64,000 nt of DNA from Marchantia polymorpha subsp. ruderalis. Lineage: Eukaryota; Streptophyta; Marchantiopsida; Marchantiales; Marchantiaceae. Positions 9,140 to 19,756 of this stretch are shown in pieces. Numbering within the stretch: position 1 is the stretch's first letter; every line of letters begins with the position of its first letter. The DNA lies in NCBI GenBank assembly GCA_037833965.1, contig AP031351.1:9560501-9624500 (forward strand), read 5' to 3'. The notes beneath the pieces are model-generated. The model was not told the DNA's origin and ran no database searches. It worked only from the letters and a program-made list of their open reading frames with translations. The translations under genes and the position numbers were made by a program.

Positions 9140-12100
9140 TTGGAAGAAGGCAATGGTTGGGAGCTCATGGAAGGAGTAAGAAGCAAGCTCAACTCATTGT
9201 CACTGATGGTTTCATGGAAGGACACAAGGTGAGAGTTTTAATTGATCCTGGAGCAACTGAGAATTTTCTATCAAGGAGTGTTGCTATGAAGTTAGGTTTG
9301 ATGTTGATGAAGGACGTGAGTGAAGAAGTGGAATTGCCAAACGGGCAAACTGAAGCGATAGAAACACTACCACGGAGTGTAGAATTATCCATAGGTAGAT
9401 ACAAGGAGAGCATTGAATGGAGAGTAATTCGTTTAGCTCGATATGATGTCATCCTTGGAATGCCATGGATGGAACAATATAATCCGAAGGTAGATTGGAG
9501 AAGAAAAGTGATTACAAGTAGTGGATGGAAGATCTATGGAGATAGAATTAGATCTCAGAATAGGAATTTACCCCTCTTCGTGATGGGTACAGCATCCATT
9601 TCTAGAGATGATGTATGTTTCCTTGGACTTATAAGAGATATTGGGTCCACGGACAAACCTTACATCCCGGAGTCCTTGAACGACATTTTTATGGAGTATA
9701 AAGATGTTTTTCCAGATGATCTACCTGCAGGATTACCACCAAAGAGGCGAGTAGATCACAAGATTGAGGTGATACCTGGAAGTACACCAACTTGCAAAGC
9801 TCCATATCGTTTGGCTCCAAACGAATTGGAAGAATGCAAAGCTCAAGTGGAGGAGATGTTGAGCAAGGGATTCATTCAACCAAGTGTTTCACCTTATGGA
9901 GCTCCAGTACTCTTTGTGAAGAAGAAGGATGGATCCATGAGACTATGTATCGATTATCGCGGGTTGAATCAGCAAACGGTGAAAAACAAATATCCATTAC
10001 CTCGTATGGATGATTTGTTTGATCAACTTCAAGGAGCGAAGTACTTCACCAAGCTAGATTTGAGAAGCGGCTACAATCAAATTCGAATTGCAGATGAAGA
10101 TGTTCACAAGACAGCTTTTCGTACTAGGTATGGACACTTTGAGTATCTGGTGATGCCTTTTGGTCTCACTAATGCACCAGCTACATTCATGGGATTGATG
10201 AACGATATCTTTCGCCCTTATCTAGATAAATCTGTCATTGTTTTTCTAGATGATATATTGGTGTATAGCAAAACTTTGAGTGATCATAGAAGTCATTTAC
10301 GAGAGGTACTTCAAGTTTTAAGAGACAATCAATTGTATGCCAAAGCTTCAAAATGTGAATTTGGCAAGTCAGAAGTAGATTACTTGGGTCATAGAGTTAC
10401 AGCTACAGGAATCCAAGTGATGAGTGAGAAGATAGATGCCATTCAGAAATGGATAGCACCTGAGGATCAAACTCAATTGAAAAGTTTTCTAGGGCTCACT
10501 GGATTCTATCGTAGATTTGTGAAAGGTTTTGCTCGACTAGCTCAGGCCTTGACTTCCATGTTAGGGAAAGGTCAAAAGTGGAGATGGGGAACAGCTCAAG
10601 AGTTAGCTTTTCAAGCATTGAAAGATGCTTTGTTACACGCACCTATTCTCAAGTGGTATGATCCTAACCGTTCTATCAAGTTGGCCACTGACGCATCAGG
10701 TACAACAGTAGGGGGCATACTTCAACAAGAATGGGAGGATGGATGGCATCCTGTTGCTTTCTATTCTCGAAAGTTGGTGGCGGCGGAACAAAATTATCAC
10801 ACGACAGAACGAGAGGAGTTAGCTATCGTGTTGGCAACCAAACATTGGAAGCATTATTTGGGTGATAAGGAGTTTGTGGTGGAGACTGATCATAAACCCT
10901 TGGTTTATTTGGAAACTCAGAAGGATCTATCCAAACGACAAATTCGATGGGCAGAGTGGCATCAACGCTTCAACATGAAGATTGTGTACGTGGAGGGAAA
11001 GAAGCAACTTGCAGATGCTCTCACACGCATGCCTTGTTTGAATCATGTTGCAGAAGTGAAAATTCAGGCGGATTGGTGGAGCAAGATGTCACAAGCCACA
11101 AAGGAGGATGAAGAGATCACTCGGGCACTACAAACTGGAAAGGCAGAGAAATCTCGAGGTTTGGCGTTTTACAATCAGCGTATATGGATTCCACAAGATC
11201 ACGATTTGCGCACAATGATTTTGGCAGAAAGTCATGATACAGCCATTGCAGGTCATGTGGGAGTGGAGAAAACCGTGGAGAGTATACAACGAGTGTACTA
11301 TTGGCCCAAAATACGTGAGGATGTGGAGTCTTATGTTCGAAGTTGTGTTGCTTGTCAACAAAACAAGGCAAGTAATAAAAAACCAGCGGGTTTATTACAG
11401 CCTCTTCCTATTCCCGAACAACGGTGGGAACATGTCACCATGGATCTTGTATGTGAGTTACCAAGGACTTCGTTAGGACATGATTCAGTGGTGGTTTTTG
11501 TGGACAAATTGAGCAAGATGATTCACATCAAGCCAACCACAAAAACAGTAACAGCTCCACAACTAGCTCAATTGTATCTAGATGCAGTTTTTGTGAATCA
11601 TGGTTTAAGCAAAGTGTTAATCACGGATAGAGGTACTCACTTCACTAGTTTATTTTGGAAAACTTTGTTTAGTTTTTTCAAAACAAAACTAGCAATGTCA
11701 ACGGCCTATCATCCTCAAACTGATGGACAAACTGAGAGGGCAAATAGAACCATAGAGGATATGCTACGAGCATTCACATTAGAAGAGCAAGAAGAGTGGG
11801 ACAACCTTTTGCCACTTGTGGAATTTGCATATAACAATTCTGTTAATGCATCCACAAAAGTGTCTCCATTTTTTCTTATGTATGGAGCTCATCCGATAAC
11901 TCCTTCAAGTTTGATGAGACTTCCCAAAGGAGAGGAGTTTTCGACCAAAGTTGCAGCAGTCAACGAATTCGTGGAGCATATTCACCGAGGACTACATCAG
12001 GCCAAGGAGAAGTTGGTGATAGCTCAAAATCGGCAAAAGCAGCATGCCGATGCTCATCGTAGAGAAGTGATTTTTGAGGTTGGAGATCATGTTTGGTTAT

Positions 12101-12522
12101 CTACAACGAATTTGTCTCTTGTAGGAACACCAAAGTTAAACCCTAGGTTCATTGGTCCATTTTTGGTTTTGAAGCGTGTTGGTGAAGTGTCATACAAGTT
12201 GGAACTTCCGTCACATATGAAAATACATCCAGTATTTCATGTGTCACGATTGCAAAAACATGTACCACGACCAAAACAATTCACCAACCAACCAGCACCA
12301 CCTCCTCTTCCAACCTTGATAGCAGATCATGAGGAGTTTGAGGTAGAAAAGATACTCAAGAAACGAATTCGAGGTCATAAATATCCCAAAGTAGAGTATT
12401 TGATTCAATGGAAAGGCTATCCATCGTATGAATCAACTTGGGAACCAGCTAAAAATTTAGCAAATGCACCTTTGATAGTTCAGGAGTTTGAACGTATGTG
12501 CAACGAGGACGTTGCATCTTAA
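9076..12522 (+). CDS. pol: Element A Pol: protease, RT, RNase H, integrase, chromodomain
   Basis: The frame is open from 9049 to the stop at 12520-12522. It overlaps gag by 43 nt and has no good ATG of its own, so it is read here from the slip site (about 1148 codons). Residue numbers count from 9094. Protease has [10 protein letters not shown] (Asp51; Pro replaces the usual Ser/Thr of D-S/T-G). RT has LCIDYRGLN and the catalytic FLDD near 384. RNase H has LATDASG near 530 and ETDHKPL. Integrase has the HHCC zinc finger (HDTAIAGH ... CVAC, 712-751) and DDE residues in [15 protein letters not shown] and [12 protein letters not shown] is near 1019. The chromodomain, with [12 protein letters not shown], spans about 1082-1122. 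It ends 13 bases before the 3' LTR. All catalytic positions seen are present. Confidence 0.96.
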   Translation, partial: RRSPVILPRGLTGSTKRRKGEVGRRQWLGAHGRSKKQAQLIVTDGFMEGHKVRVLIDPGATENFLSRSVAMKLGLMLMKDVSEEVELPNGQTEAIETLPRSVELSIGRYKESIEWRVIRLARYDVILGMPWMEQYNPKVDWRRKVITSSGWKIYGDRIRSQNRNLPLFVMGTASISRDDVCFLGLIRDIGSTDKPYIPESLNDIFMEYKDVFPDDLPAGLPPKRRVDHKIEVIPGSTPTCKAPYRLAPNELEECKAQVEEMLSKGFIQPSVSPYGAPVLFVKKKDGSMRLCIDYRGLNQQTVKNKYPLPRMDDLFDQLQGAKYFTKLDLRSGYNQIRIADEDVHKTAFRTRYGHFEYLVMPFGLTNAPATFMGLMNDIFRPYLDKSVIVFLDDILVYSKTLSDHRSHLREVLQVLRDNQLYAKASKCEFGKSEVDYLGHRVTATGIQVMSEKIDAIQKWIAPEDQTQLKSFLGLTGFYRRFVKGFARLAQALTSMLGKGQKWRWGTAQELAFQALKDALLHAPILKWYDPNRSIKLATDASGTTVGGILQQEWEDGWHPVAFYSRKLVAAEQNYHTTEREELAIVLATKHWKHYLGDKEFVVETDHKPLVYLETQKDLSKRQIRWAEWHQRFNMKIVYVEGKKQLADALTRMPCLNHVAEVKIQADWWSKMSQATKEDEEITRALQTGKAEKSRGLAFYNQRIWIPQDHDLRTMILAESHDTAIAGHVGVEKTVESIQRVYYWPKIREDVESYVRSCVACQQNKASNKKPAGLLQPLPIPEQRWEHVTMDLVCELPRTSLGHDSVVVFVDKLSKMIHIKPTTKTVTAPQLAQLYLDAVFVNHGLSKVLITDRGTHFTSLFWKTLFSFFKTKLAMSTAYHPQTDGQTERANRTIEDMLRAFTLEEQEEWDNLLPLVEFAYNNSVNASTKVSPFFLMYGAHPITPSSLMRLPKGEEFSTKVAAVNEFVEHIHRGLHQAKEKLVIAQNRQKQHADAHRREVIFEVGDHVWLSTTNLSLVGTPKLNPRFIGPFLVLKRVGEVSYKLELPSHMKIHPVFHVSRLQKHVPRPKQFTNQPAPPPLPTLIADHEEFEVEKILKKRIRGHKYPKVEYLIQWKGYPSYESTWEPAKNLANAPLIVQEFERMCNEDVAS

Positions 12523-12533
12523 AAGGAGGGAGG
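12521..12533 (+). other. Polypurine tract of element A
   Basis: AAAAGGAGGGAGG begins within the pol stop codon and ends two bases before the 3' LTR. Such a tract primes plus-strand DNA synthesis in LTR elements. Confidence 0.85.
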
Positions 12534-12535
12534 TT

Positions 12536-12955
12536 TGTAACCATCTTTAGTTAGTTAGAACTAAAGTAGAGGTTACTCTGAATATGGTTGTAGATACTTT
12601 AGTGTGCACTAGTCATAGCTGCCACATCAGCGATCCGCGCACTTGGTAGGTACAGAGTGGATGTGTTAGTTGACAGTGCCACGTCAGCAATCCGTGTGCT
12701 TGTAGGTAAGGATTGAGTGTGTTAGTTAGTGTGTTAGTTGGGTGCGCCACGTCAGCGATCCGTGTGCTTGTTAGGGTTATCCGCCACGTCATCCATCCAC
12801 TAGGAGTGGGATGGATGGTGGGGATTAGATCTTATCACCTTGTACTTGTTGGTGAGAGCTATATAAGGGAGAGGAGAACCATTGTTGGTATCTCTCATCT
12901 TCAGAGTTTACGTTTCTATCTTCGAGTGAACTTCTCTCTAAACCCTAGTGTTACA
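12536..12955 (+). repeat. Element A 3' LTR (420 bp)
   Basis: It is the same as 6894-7313 except T at 12588 where the 5' copy has A. It carries the same ACGT repeats and TATA box, so it could start transcripts running rightward into antisense element B. Confidence 0.96.
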
Positions 12956-12960
12956 ATATG
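12956..12960. repeat. Target-site duplication of A, right copy (ATATG)
   Basis: It matches 6889-6893 and defines the right end of A. Confidence 0.95.
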
Positions 12961-15845
12961 CTCCACGAATTCGTTGACGGCTGCAACTTTGGTCGAAAAC
13001 TCCTCTCCTTTGGGAAGTCTCATCAAACTTGAAGGAGTGATCCGATGAGCTCCATACATAAGAAAAAATTGGAGACACTTTTGTGGATGCATTAACAGAA
13101 TTGTTATATGCAAATTCCACAAGTGGCAAAAGGTTGTCCCACTCTTCTTGCTCTTCTAATGTGAAGGCTCCTAGCATATCCTCTATGGTTCTATTTGCCC
13201 TCTCAGTTTGTCCATCAGTTTGAGGATGATAGGCCGTTGACATTGCTAGTTTTGTTTTGAAAAAACTAAACAAAGTTTTCTAAAAATAAACTAGTGAAGT
13301 GAGTACCTCTATCCGTGATTAACACTTTGCTTAAACCATGATTCACAAAAACTGCATCTAGATACAATTGAGCTAGTTGTGGAGCTGTTACTGTTTTTGT
13401 GGTTGGCCTGATGTGAATCATCTTGCTCAATTTGTCCACAAAAACCATCACTGAATCATGTCCTAACGAAGTCCTTGGTAACTCACATACAAGATCCATG
13501 GTGACATGTTCCCACCGCTGTTCGAGAATAGGAAGAGGCTGTAATAAACCCGCTGGTTTTTTATTACTTGCCTTGTTTTGTTGACAAGCAACACAACTTC
13601 GAACATAAGACTCCACATCCTCACGTATTTTGGGCCAATAGTACACTCGTTGTATACTCTCCACGGTTTTCTCCACTCCCACATGACCTGCAATGGCTGT
13701 ATCATGACTTTCTGCCAAAATCATTGTGCGCAAATCGTGATCTTGTGGAATCCATATACGCTGATTGTAAAACGCCAAACCTCGAGATTTCTCTGCCTTT
13801 CCAGTTTGTAGTGCCCGAGTGATCTCTTCATCCTCCTTTGTGGCTTGTGACATCTTGCTCCACCAATCCGCCTGAATTTTCACTTCTGCAACATGATTCA
13901 AACAAGGCATGCGTGTGAGAGCATCTGCAAGTTGCTTCTTTCCCTCCACATACACAATCTTCATGTTGAAGCGTTGACGCCACTCTGCCCATCGAATTTG
14001 TCGTTTGGACAGATCCTTCTGAGTTTCAAAATAAACCAAGGGTTTATGATCAGTCTCCACCACAAACTCCTTGTCACTTAAATAATGCTTCCAATGTTTG
14101 GTTGCCAACACGATAGCTAACTCCTCTCGTTCTGTCGTGTGATAATTTTGTTCCGCCGCCACCAACTTTCGAGAATAGAAAGCAACTGGATGCCATCCAT
14201 CCTCCCATTCTTGTTGAAGTATGCCCCCTACTGTTGTACCTGATGCGTCAGTGGCCAACTTGATAGAACGGTTAGGATCATACCACTTGAGAATAGGTGC
14301 GTGTAACAAAGCATCTTTCAATGCTTGAAAAGCTAACTCTTGAGCTGTTCCCCATCTCCACTTTTGACCTTTCCCTAACATGGAAGTCAAGGCCTGAACT
14401 AGTCGAGCAAAACCTTTCACAAATCTACGATAGAATCCAGTGAGCCCTAGAAAACTTTTCAATTGAGTTTGATCCTCAGGTGCTATCCATTTCTGAATGG
14501 CATCTATCTTCTCACTCATCACTTGGATTCCTGTAGCTGTAACTCTATGACCCAAGTAATCTACTTCTGACTTGCCAAATTCACATTTTGAAGCTTTGGC
14601 ATACAATTGATTGTCTCTTAAAACTTGAAGTACCTCTCGTAAATGACTTCTATGATCACTCAAAGTTTTGCTATACACCAATATATCATCTAGAAAAACA
14701 ATGACAGATTTATCTAGATAAGGGCGAAAGATATCGTTCATCAATCCCATGAATGTAGCTGGTGCATTAGTGAGACCAAAAGGCATCACCAGATACTCAA
14801 AGTGTCCATACCTAGTACGAAAAGCTGTCTTGTGAACATCTTCATCTGCAATTCGAATTTGATTGTAGCCGCTTCTCAAATCTAGCTTGGTGAAGTACTT
14901 CGCTCCTTGAAGTTGATCGAACAAATCATCCATACGAGGTAATGGATATTTGTTTTTCACCGTTTGCTGATTCAACCCGCGATAATCGATACATAGTCTC
15001 ATGGATCCATCCTTCTTCTTCACAAAGAGTACTGGAGCTCCATAAGGTGAAACACTTGGTTGAATGAATCCCTTGCTCAACATCTCCTCCACTTGAGCTT
15101 TGCATTCTTCCAATTCGTTTGGAGCCAAACGATATGGAGCTTTGCAAGTTGGTGTACTTCCAGGTATCACCTCAATCTTGTGATCTACTCGCCTTTTTGG
15201 TGGTAATCCTGCAGGTAGATCATCTGGAAAAACATCTTTATACTCCATAAAAATGTCGTTCAAGGACTCCGGGATGTAAGGTTTGTCCGTGGACCCAATA
15301 TCTCTTATAAGTCCAAGGAAACATACATCATCTCTAGAAATGGATGCTGTACCCATCACAAAGAGGGGTAAATTCCTATTCTGAGATCTAATTCTATCTC
15401 CATAGATCTTCCATCCACTACTTGTAATCACTTTTCTTCTCCAATCTACCTTCGGATTATATTGTTCCATCCATGGCATTCCAAGGATGACATCATATCG
15501 AGCTAAACGAATTACTCTCCATTCAATGCTCTCCTTGTATCTACCTATGGATAATTCTACACTCCGTGGAAGTGTTTCTATCACTTCAGTTTGCCCGTTT
15601 GGCAATTCAACTTCTTCACTCACGTCCTTCATCAACATCAAACCTAACTTCATAGCAACACTCCTTGATAGAAAATTCTCAATTGCTCCAGGATCAATTA
15701 AAACTCTCACCTTGTGTCCTTCCATGAAACCATCAGTGACAATGAGTTGAGCTTGCTTCTTACTCCTTCCATGAGCTCCCAACCATTGCCTTCTTCCAAC
15801 CTCGCCTTTTCTTCGCTTTGTAGAACCAGTAAGGCCGCGAGGCAA
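12956..15845 (-). pseudogene. Element B pol, 5' part, two frameshifts in integrase
   Basis: From 15845 down to about 13285 the frame is open and nearly identical to A: protease with [10 protein letters not shown] with FLDD, RNase H, and the integrase zinc finger. Near 13281-13288 B has one extra base in a T/A run next to FTSLF, which ends the frame at 13266 after the second catalytic Asp region. The next frame (13273 down) holds [15 protein letters not shown]. Near 13070 a second extra base shifts it again after STKVSP. The third frame reaches 12956, where element A interrupts it; the rest is at 6348-6893. Integrase of this copy would be inactive. Confidence 0.93.
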
Positions 15846-15847
15846 GA

Positions 15848-17013
15848 TTACTGGTGATCTTCGTTTCCCGAAACTGCTTCCTCCACCTCTTCATACTCTA
15901 TCCCCTCCATATTGTTGAACGGTCGTCGCTGCATGGGCCGTCCTCCTTGTTGTGTCGGCCGAACTCGACAAAACTTGGCTATGTGACCCATTCGTCCACA
16001 TGCATAGCATTGGCGATTGTCACGAACTCCAGCTCCTCCTCGAACCATTCCATTATTTGCATAACCTTCTTGCAAATTTGGAACTCCTGGTCGCCTAATC
16101 TCACCTCCAAATCTTGGTGGTGGTCCTCTTGTTGGTGCAAAACCTTCTCTACGTCGAAGGTTTCCCAACTCCATCGGTGTTGGACCAGATGGATCTCTAA
16201 AATTGCTCACTGGTTCACCGTGTGTGACACCAAAAGCACCTGAAATTCGTTGAGCAATTGCGATTGCTTCATTCACAGTAGATGGATTGCTTACCATCAC
16301 CTCCTTTCGAATTCGATCTTTCAAGCCTCGTTTGAACACGTCCAAGGCTTCAGCTCCACTCATATCCATGATAGATACTTGAAGATCACGAAATTCTTCA
16401 ATGTACTCATGAATACCTCCTTTCTGCTTCAGATCCCACAACTTCATTCTTGCAGTTTGAAGAGAATCCACCGCTTGAAAATTTTGCAGAAGTCCTTCTT
16501 GCATTCCACTCCACGAAATGGTAGCACCTCGTTCTGAAAGCATTCTCTCCCATGTTGTGTACCATGTGAGAGCCTTATCCGTAAGATAAGATCTCATGAA
16601 CATTCCTGCAATATAATCAGAAACATGAAAATGGGATAAATGAATATTCATCCTCATAATCCATCCCTCTAACACTCCCATTGCTCTACTCCCTTTGTAA
16701 GCTTCCACCTTACAGGATTTTCCCATTCGAAGCAAAAGATTTGCTTGATCTTCAATCTCTTGAAGACGTCTCCTATTTGCCTCTACTGCATCAATAGGAG
16801 TTGATTCTGGCTGAACTTGGGAAGCTTGAACTTGAGGTTCAACTTCCATCTCTCCAACTCTCTCTCTCTCTCTACTTTCTCACTCTCTAATGCGAAGATT
16901 TTATCTTCCATGGCTTGCTGCTTGGTATGCCCATCTACTATTGCTTTTCTCAACTCCTTCATCTCCGCCATGATTGCATTGAGAACCTCACCCATATCAA
17001 TTGATGTTCCCAT
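15848..17013 (-). pseudogene. Element B gag, frameshifted by an extra GA unit
   Basis: The start at 17013 and the first 60 or so codons match A gag. In the GA run near 16856-16875 B has seven GA units where A has six, so the frame started at 17013 ends at 16783. The rest of gag is open in the other frame from 16849 to 15848, including the CCHC knuckle and the acidic tail. The slip heptamer is intact at 15863-15869. The change is a simple dinucleotide slippage and is the only lesion seen in gag. Confidence 0.92.
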
Positions 17014-17030
17014 GCTTTCTCACAATCCCT

Positions 17031-17463
17031 CTAATACAAAGTGAGTATAATCACTATGTGACCTCTCAACAAAGGAGTCACAAAAGGTGCAGGTGACTCT
17101 ATCACAGCTCTATAGTACTCCTCTCCATAATTCCTCACAAGAAAATCTCTCCATATCCTCTTCTGTCTATATACTGTTCTAATCTCTACATAAGTGCTGA
17201 ATCGAACCGGGACAGGTGGTTCGCGATTCAAATCCATGAAACAATCAGTATAGAATGTATATAGTACAATCCCAAGTCTCTCCATAAGTAACTATTGGAA
17301 GAATCAGTGGCACTCTTGATTCCATCACTCTAGTCATAAAATCTGCACCCCAACAAGCCACAAGGTACATCCGAAAATGATGTTTCTCCATGCAACGAAG
17401 GTGAATATCGAATAGGTTAGGAATTGGCCAGTGCGGTACTGGATTCCTGTCAATCCCGTCCAT
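17031..17463 (-). CDS. Element B pre-gag small ORFs 1 and 2
   Basis: ORF 1 (17463 down to 17245) and ORF 2 (17285 down to 17031) are the counterparts of those in A, with the same lengths, overlap and repeated motif. Their identical layout shows that the split state was already present in the common source of A and B. Function is unknown. Confidence 0.45.
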
Positions 17464-17614
17464 ATCTGCAAAAACACAATTTCCCCCTTCCACCTCTCTC
17501 TACATGCAGATGAATGACCTCTGCCAGCCTCTATACACTCTCAAGACTACACTCCATCATCACTCACTTGCTATTCCATGAGGGGTAATCCACACTCAAG
17601 GAAACAGCAAGGTC

Positions 17615-17626
17615 GCTCTGATACCA
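17615..17626 (-). other. Element B primer binding site
   Basis: The minus strand reads TGGTATCAGAGC, one base inside the 5' LTR end at 17628. Confidence 0.92.
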
Positions 17627-17627
17627 T

Positions 17628-18047
17628 TGTAACACTAGGGTTTAGAGAGAAGTTCACTCGAAGATAGAAACGTAAACTCTGAAGATGAGAGATACCAACA
17701 ATGGTTCTCCTCTCCCTTATATAGCTCTCACCAACAAGTACAAGGTGATAAGATCTAATCTCCACCATCCATCCCACTCCTAGTGGATGGATGACGTGGC
17801 GGATAACCCTAACAAGCACACGGATTGCTGACGTGGCGCACCCAACTAACACACTAACTAACACACTCAATCCTTACCTACAAGCACACGGATTGCTGAC
17901 GTGGCACTGTCAACTAACACATCCACTCTGTACCTACCAAGTGCGCGGATCGCTGATGTGGCAGCTATGACTAGTGCACACTAAAGTATCTACAACCATA
18001 TTCAGAGTAACCTCTACTTTAGTTCTAACTAACTAAAGATGGTTACA
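17628..18047 (-). repeat. Element B 5' LTR (420 bp)
   Basis: On the minus strand it begins TGTAACCATC (18047) and ends GTTACA (17628). It has a private C-to-T change in the plus-strand string AATCTCCACC near 17760. It is followed by GTTAG (18048-18052), the right copy of B's target duplication. Confidence 0.94.
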
Positions 18048-18052
18048 GTTAG

Positions 18053-19326
18053 GTTCAACACTTATGTAAAGATTAGACAAATTTATCAACAAAAGAGATT
18101 GTGGCGAGATTTTCTTGTGAATATTTATGGTGAATAGTACTACAGAGTTGTGATAGAATTATCTATAGTTTTTGTGATTTCTTTGTTGGAAAGTTATCTA
18201 GTGAATATATTTACTTTGTATTAGAGTGAGTGTGAGAAAGCATGATGACATCAATCAATATGGATTAGGTTCTCAACGCAATCATGGCGAAGATGAAAAA
18301 ATTGAGAAAAACTACAGTAAATGGACATACCAAGCAGCAAGTCATAAACGATAAAATCTTTGCACTAGAGAGAGATTGTAGAGAGAGAAAGAATTGAAGT
18401 TGAAACTCAAGCTCTCCAAGTCCAACCGGAACCAACTCTTATTGATGCATCAGAATCAAACAAGAAACGTCTTCAAGAGATTGAAGATCAAACAAATCTT
18501 TTACTTTGAATGGAAAAATCTTGTAACGTGGAAATTTACAAAGAGAATAGAGCAATGAGAATTTTAGAGTGATGAATAATGAGGATAAATTATCATTTAT
18601 GTTATTTTCATGTTTTTTAATTATATTGCAATAATGTTCATGAGATCTTATTTTACATGGTACACAATGTGAGAAAAAATGCTTTGAAAACGATCTGCTA
18701 CCATTTTGTGGAGTGAAATGTAAGAAGTACTTTTGTAATATTTTCAAACGGTGAACTCTCTTCAAACAACTAGAATGAAGTTGTGAGATTTGAACCAAAA
18801 AATAGTTTTCCATATATACATTGATTGAAGTATCAAATTCAAAAAGAATTGATGGTAAACAATCCATCCACAGTGAACGAAGCAATTGTAATTGCTTAAC
18901 AAATCTCGGATGTTTATAGTGTCACATATGATGAACCAGCAAGAAATTTTTGAATTCATCTGGTCTAACATCGATAGAGTTGGGAAACCTTCGACGTAGA
19001 AAAGGTTTTGCATTAGCAAGAAGAACAACCGCAAGATTTGAAGGTAAGATACATCAACAAGGTATTCCAAATTTGCAAGAAGGTTATACAAATGATAGAA
19101 TGGTTAGAGGAGGAACGGAAGTTTGTGCAATCGTGAATACTATGCATGTGGACCAATGAGTCACATTGCCAAGTTTTGTCGAATTCGACCGGCACAACAA
19201 GAAAACCGATTCATACAATGACAACATACTTGGGAATCAACTTGGGAACCAACTAGAATTTTAACTAATGCACCGTTGATAGTTCAAAAATTTGATCGGA
19301 TGTGTAACGAGTATGTTACGTCTTAA
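18053..19326 (+). pseudogene. Element C leader, gag remnant and chromodomain tail
   Basis: This continues 5914 after the B insertion. It aligns to A leader (TTYVKI-like pre-gag repeat 2), then to gag from about 18241, where the ATG context is shifted, through a recognisable knuckle region near 19130-19180. Stops are frequent; many are CGA-to-TGA or TGG-to-TGA/TAG, for example near 18507. At about 19230 the gag tail jumps directly to the codons for TWEPTRILTNAPL of the chromodomain end. This deletes about 3.4 kb of pol relative to A. The stop and purine tract (19323-19337) then lead into the 3' LTR. Confidence 0.85.
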
Positions 19327-19339
19327 AAGAAGTGAGGTT

Positions 19340-19756
19340 TGTAACCATCTATAGTTAGTTAGAACTAAAATAGAGGTTATTCAAAATATTTATATAGTTA
19401 CTTTAGCTCGCACTAGTAATAGTTGTCATGTCAACTATCCGTGTGTCTTGTAGGTAGATAATATATGTGTTAGTTGACAATGCCACATTAGTGATCCGCA
19501 TGTTTGTTAGGTAATGATTGAATGTTTCAGTTATTGTATTCATTGAGAGTGTCATGTCATCAATCCGTGTGTATGTTAGTGTTATCCGCCACGGCATAAA
19601 CGCATTAGGAGTGGAATGAATGGTGTGGATATGATTTTATTTCCATGTACTTGTTAGTAAGAGCTATATAAGTGTGGAACTATTGTTGGTAACTCTCATC
19701 TTAAATGTTTATATTTTTATCTTCAAGTGAAATTTTATCTAAACCCTAGTGTTATT
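19340..19756 (+). repeat. Element C 3' LTR
   Basis: It starts TGTAACCATCTATAG and ends near CCCTAGTGTTATTTCA. It keeps all the tandem ACGT-derived units, although several have lost the CG (for example CCACATTA, TCATGTCA). It shares variants with C's 5' LTR, such as TTCAAAATATTTATA, that A and B lack, so C belongs to an older variant of the family. The exact right edge is uncertain by a few bases. Confidence 0.85.

Larger units (their letters stand above)
6894..12955 (+). mobile_element. Element A: complete chromodomain Ty3/gypsy retrotransposon
   Basis: A is a structurally intact 6062-bp chromovirus. It has two 420-bp LTRs, TG...CA ends, a 5-bp target duplication, a primer site for initiator tRNA-Met, a gag frame of 387 codons, and a pol frame open for over 1140 codons. 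A polypurine tract abuts the 3' LTR. The two LTRs differ at one position by eye (A6946 against T12588), so insertion was recent. Domain order in pol is protease, reverse transcriptase, RNase H, integrase, chromodomain, as expected for the chromovirus lineage. No inactivating change was found, so it may be autonomous. Transcription was not assessed. Confidence 0.96.
5915..18047 (-). mobile_element. Element B: young but disabled chromovirus, split by A
   Basis: B lies on the minus strand with LTRs 17628-18047 (5') and 5915-6334 (3'), both 420 bp. They differ at two positions by eye: near 5994-6078, C/T in the CCCACC tract and A/T in the GGA[AT]GACG string. B has the primer site at 17615-17626, pre-gag frames, gag, pol and a chromodomain. 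It is broken by one extra GA unit in gag, two single-base insertions in integrase, and the insertion of element A at 6894-12955. Apart from these it is nearly identical to A. The LTR divergence (2/420) exceeds that of A (1/420), which agrees with the nesting order. Confidence 0.95.
5184..19756 (+). mobile_element. Element C: oldest, decayed chromovirus copy, split by B
   Basis: C is a Ty3/gypsy copy related to A and B but much more diverged. Its parts run in order: 5' LTR 5184-5478, leader 5479-5914, the 12.1-kb B insertion, leader and gag remnant 18053 to about 19230, a short chromodomain tail, a purine tract near 19324-19337, and 3' LTR 19340 to about 19756. The B target duplication GTTAG (5910-5914 and 18048-18052) joins the halves exactly where A shows continuous sequence. 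About 3.4 kb covering protease, RT, RNase H and most of integrase is missing. Many changes against A are C-to-T or G-to-A, which suggests decay of methylated cytosines. No clean target duplication was found around C itself. Confidence 0.85.
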
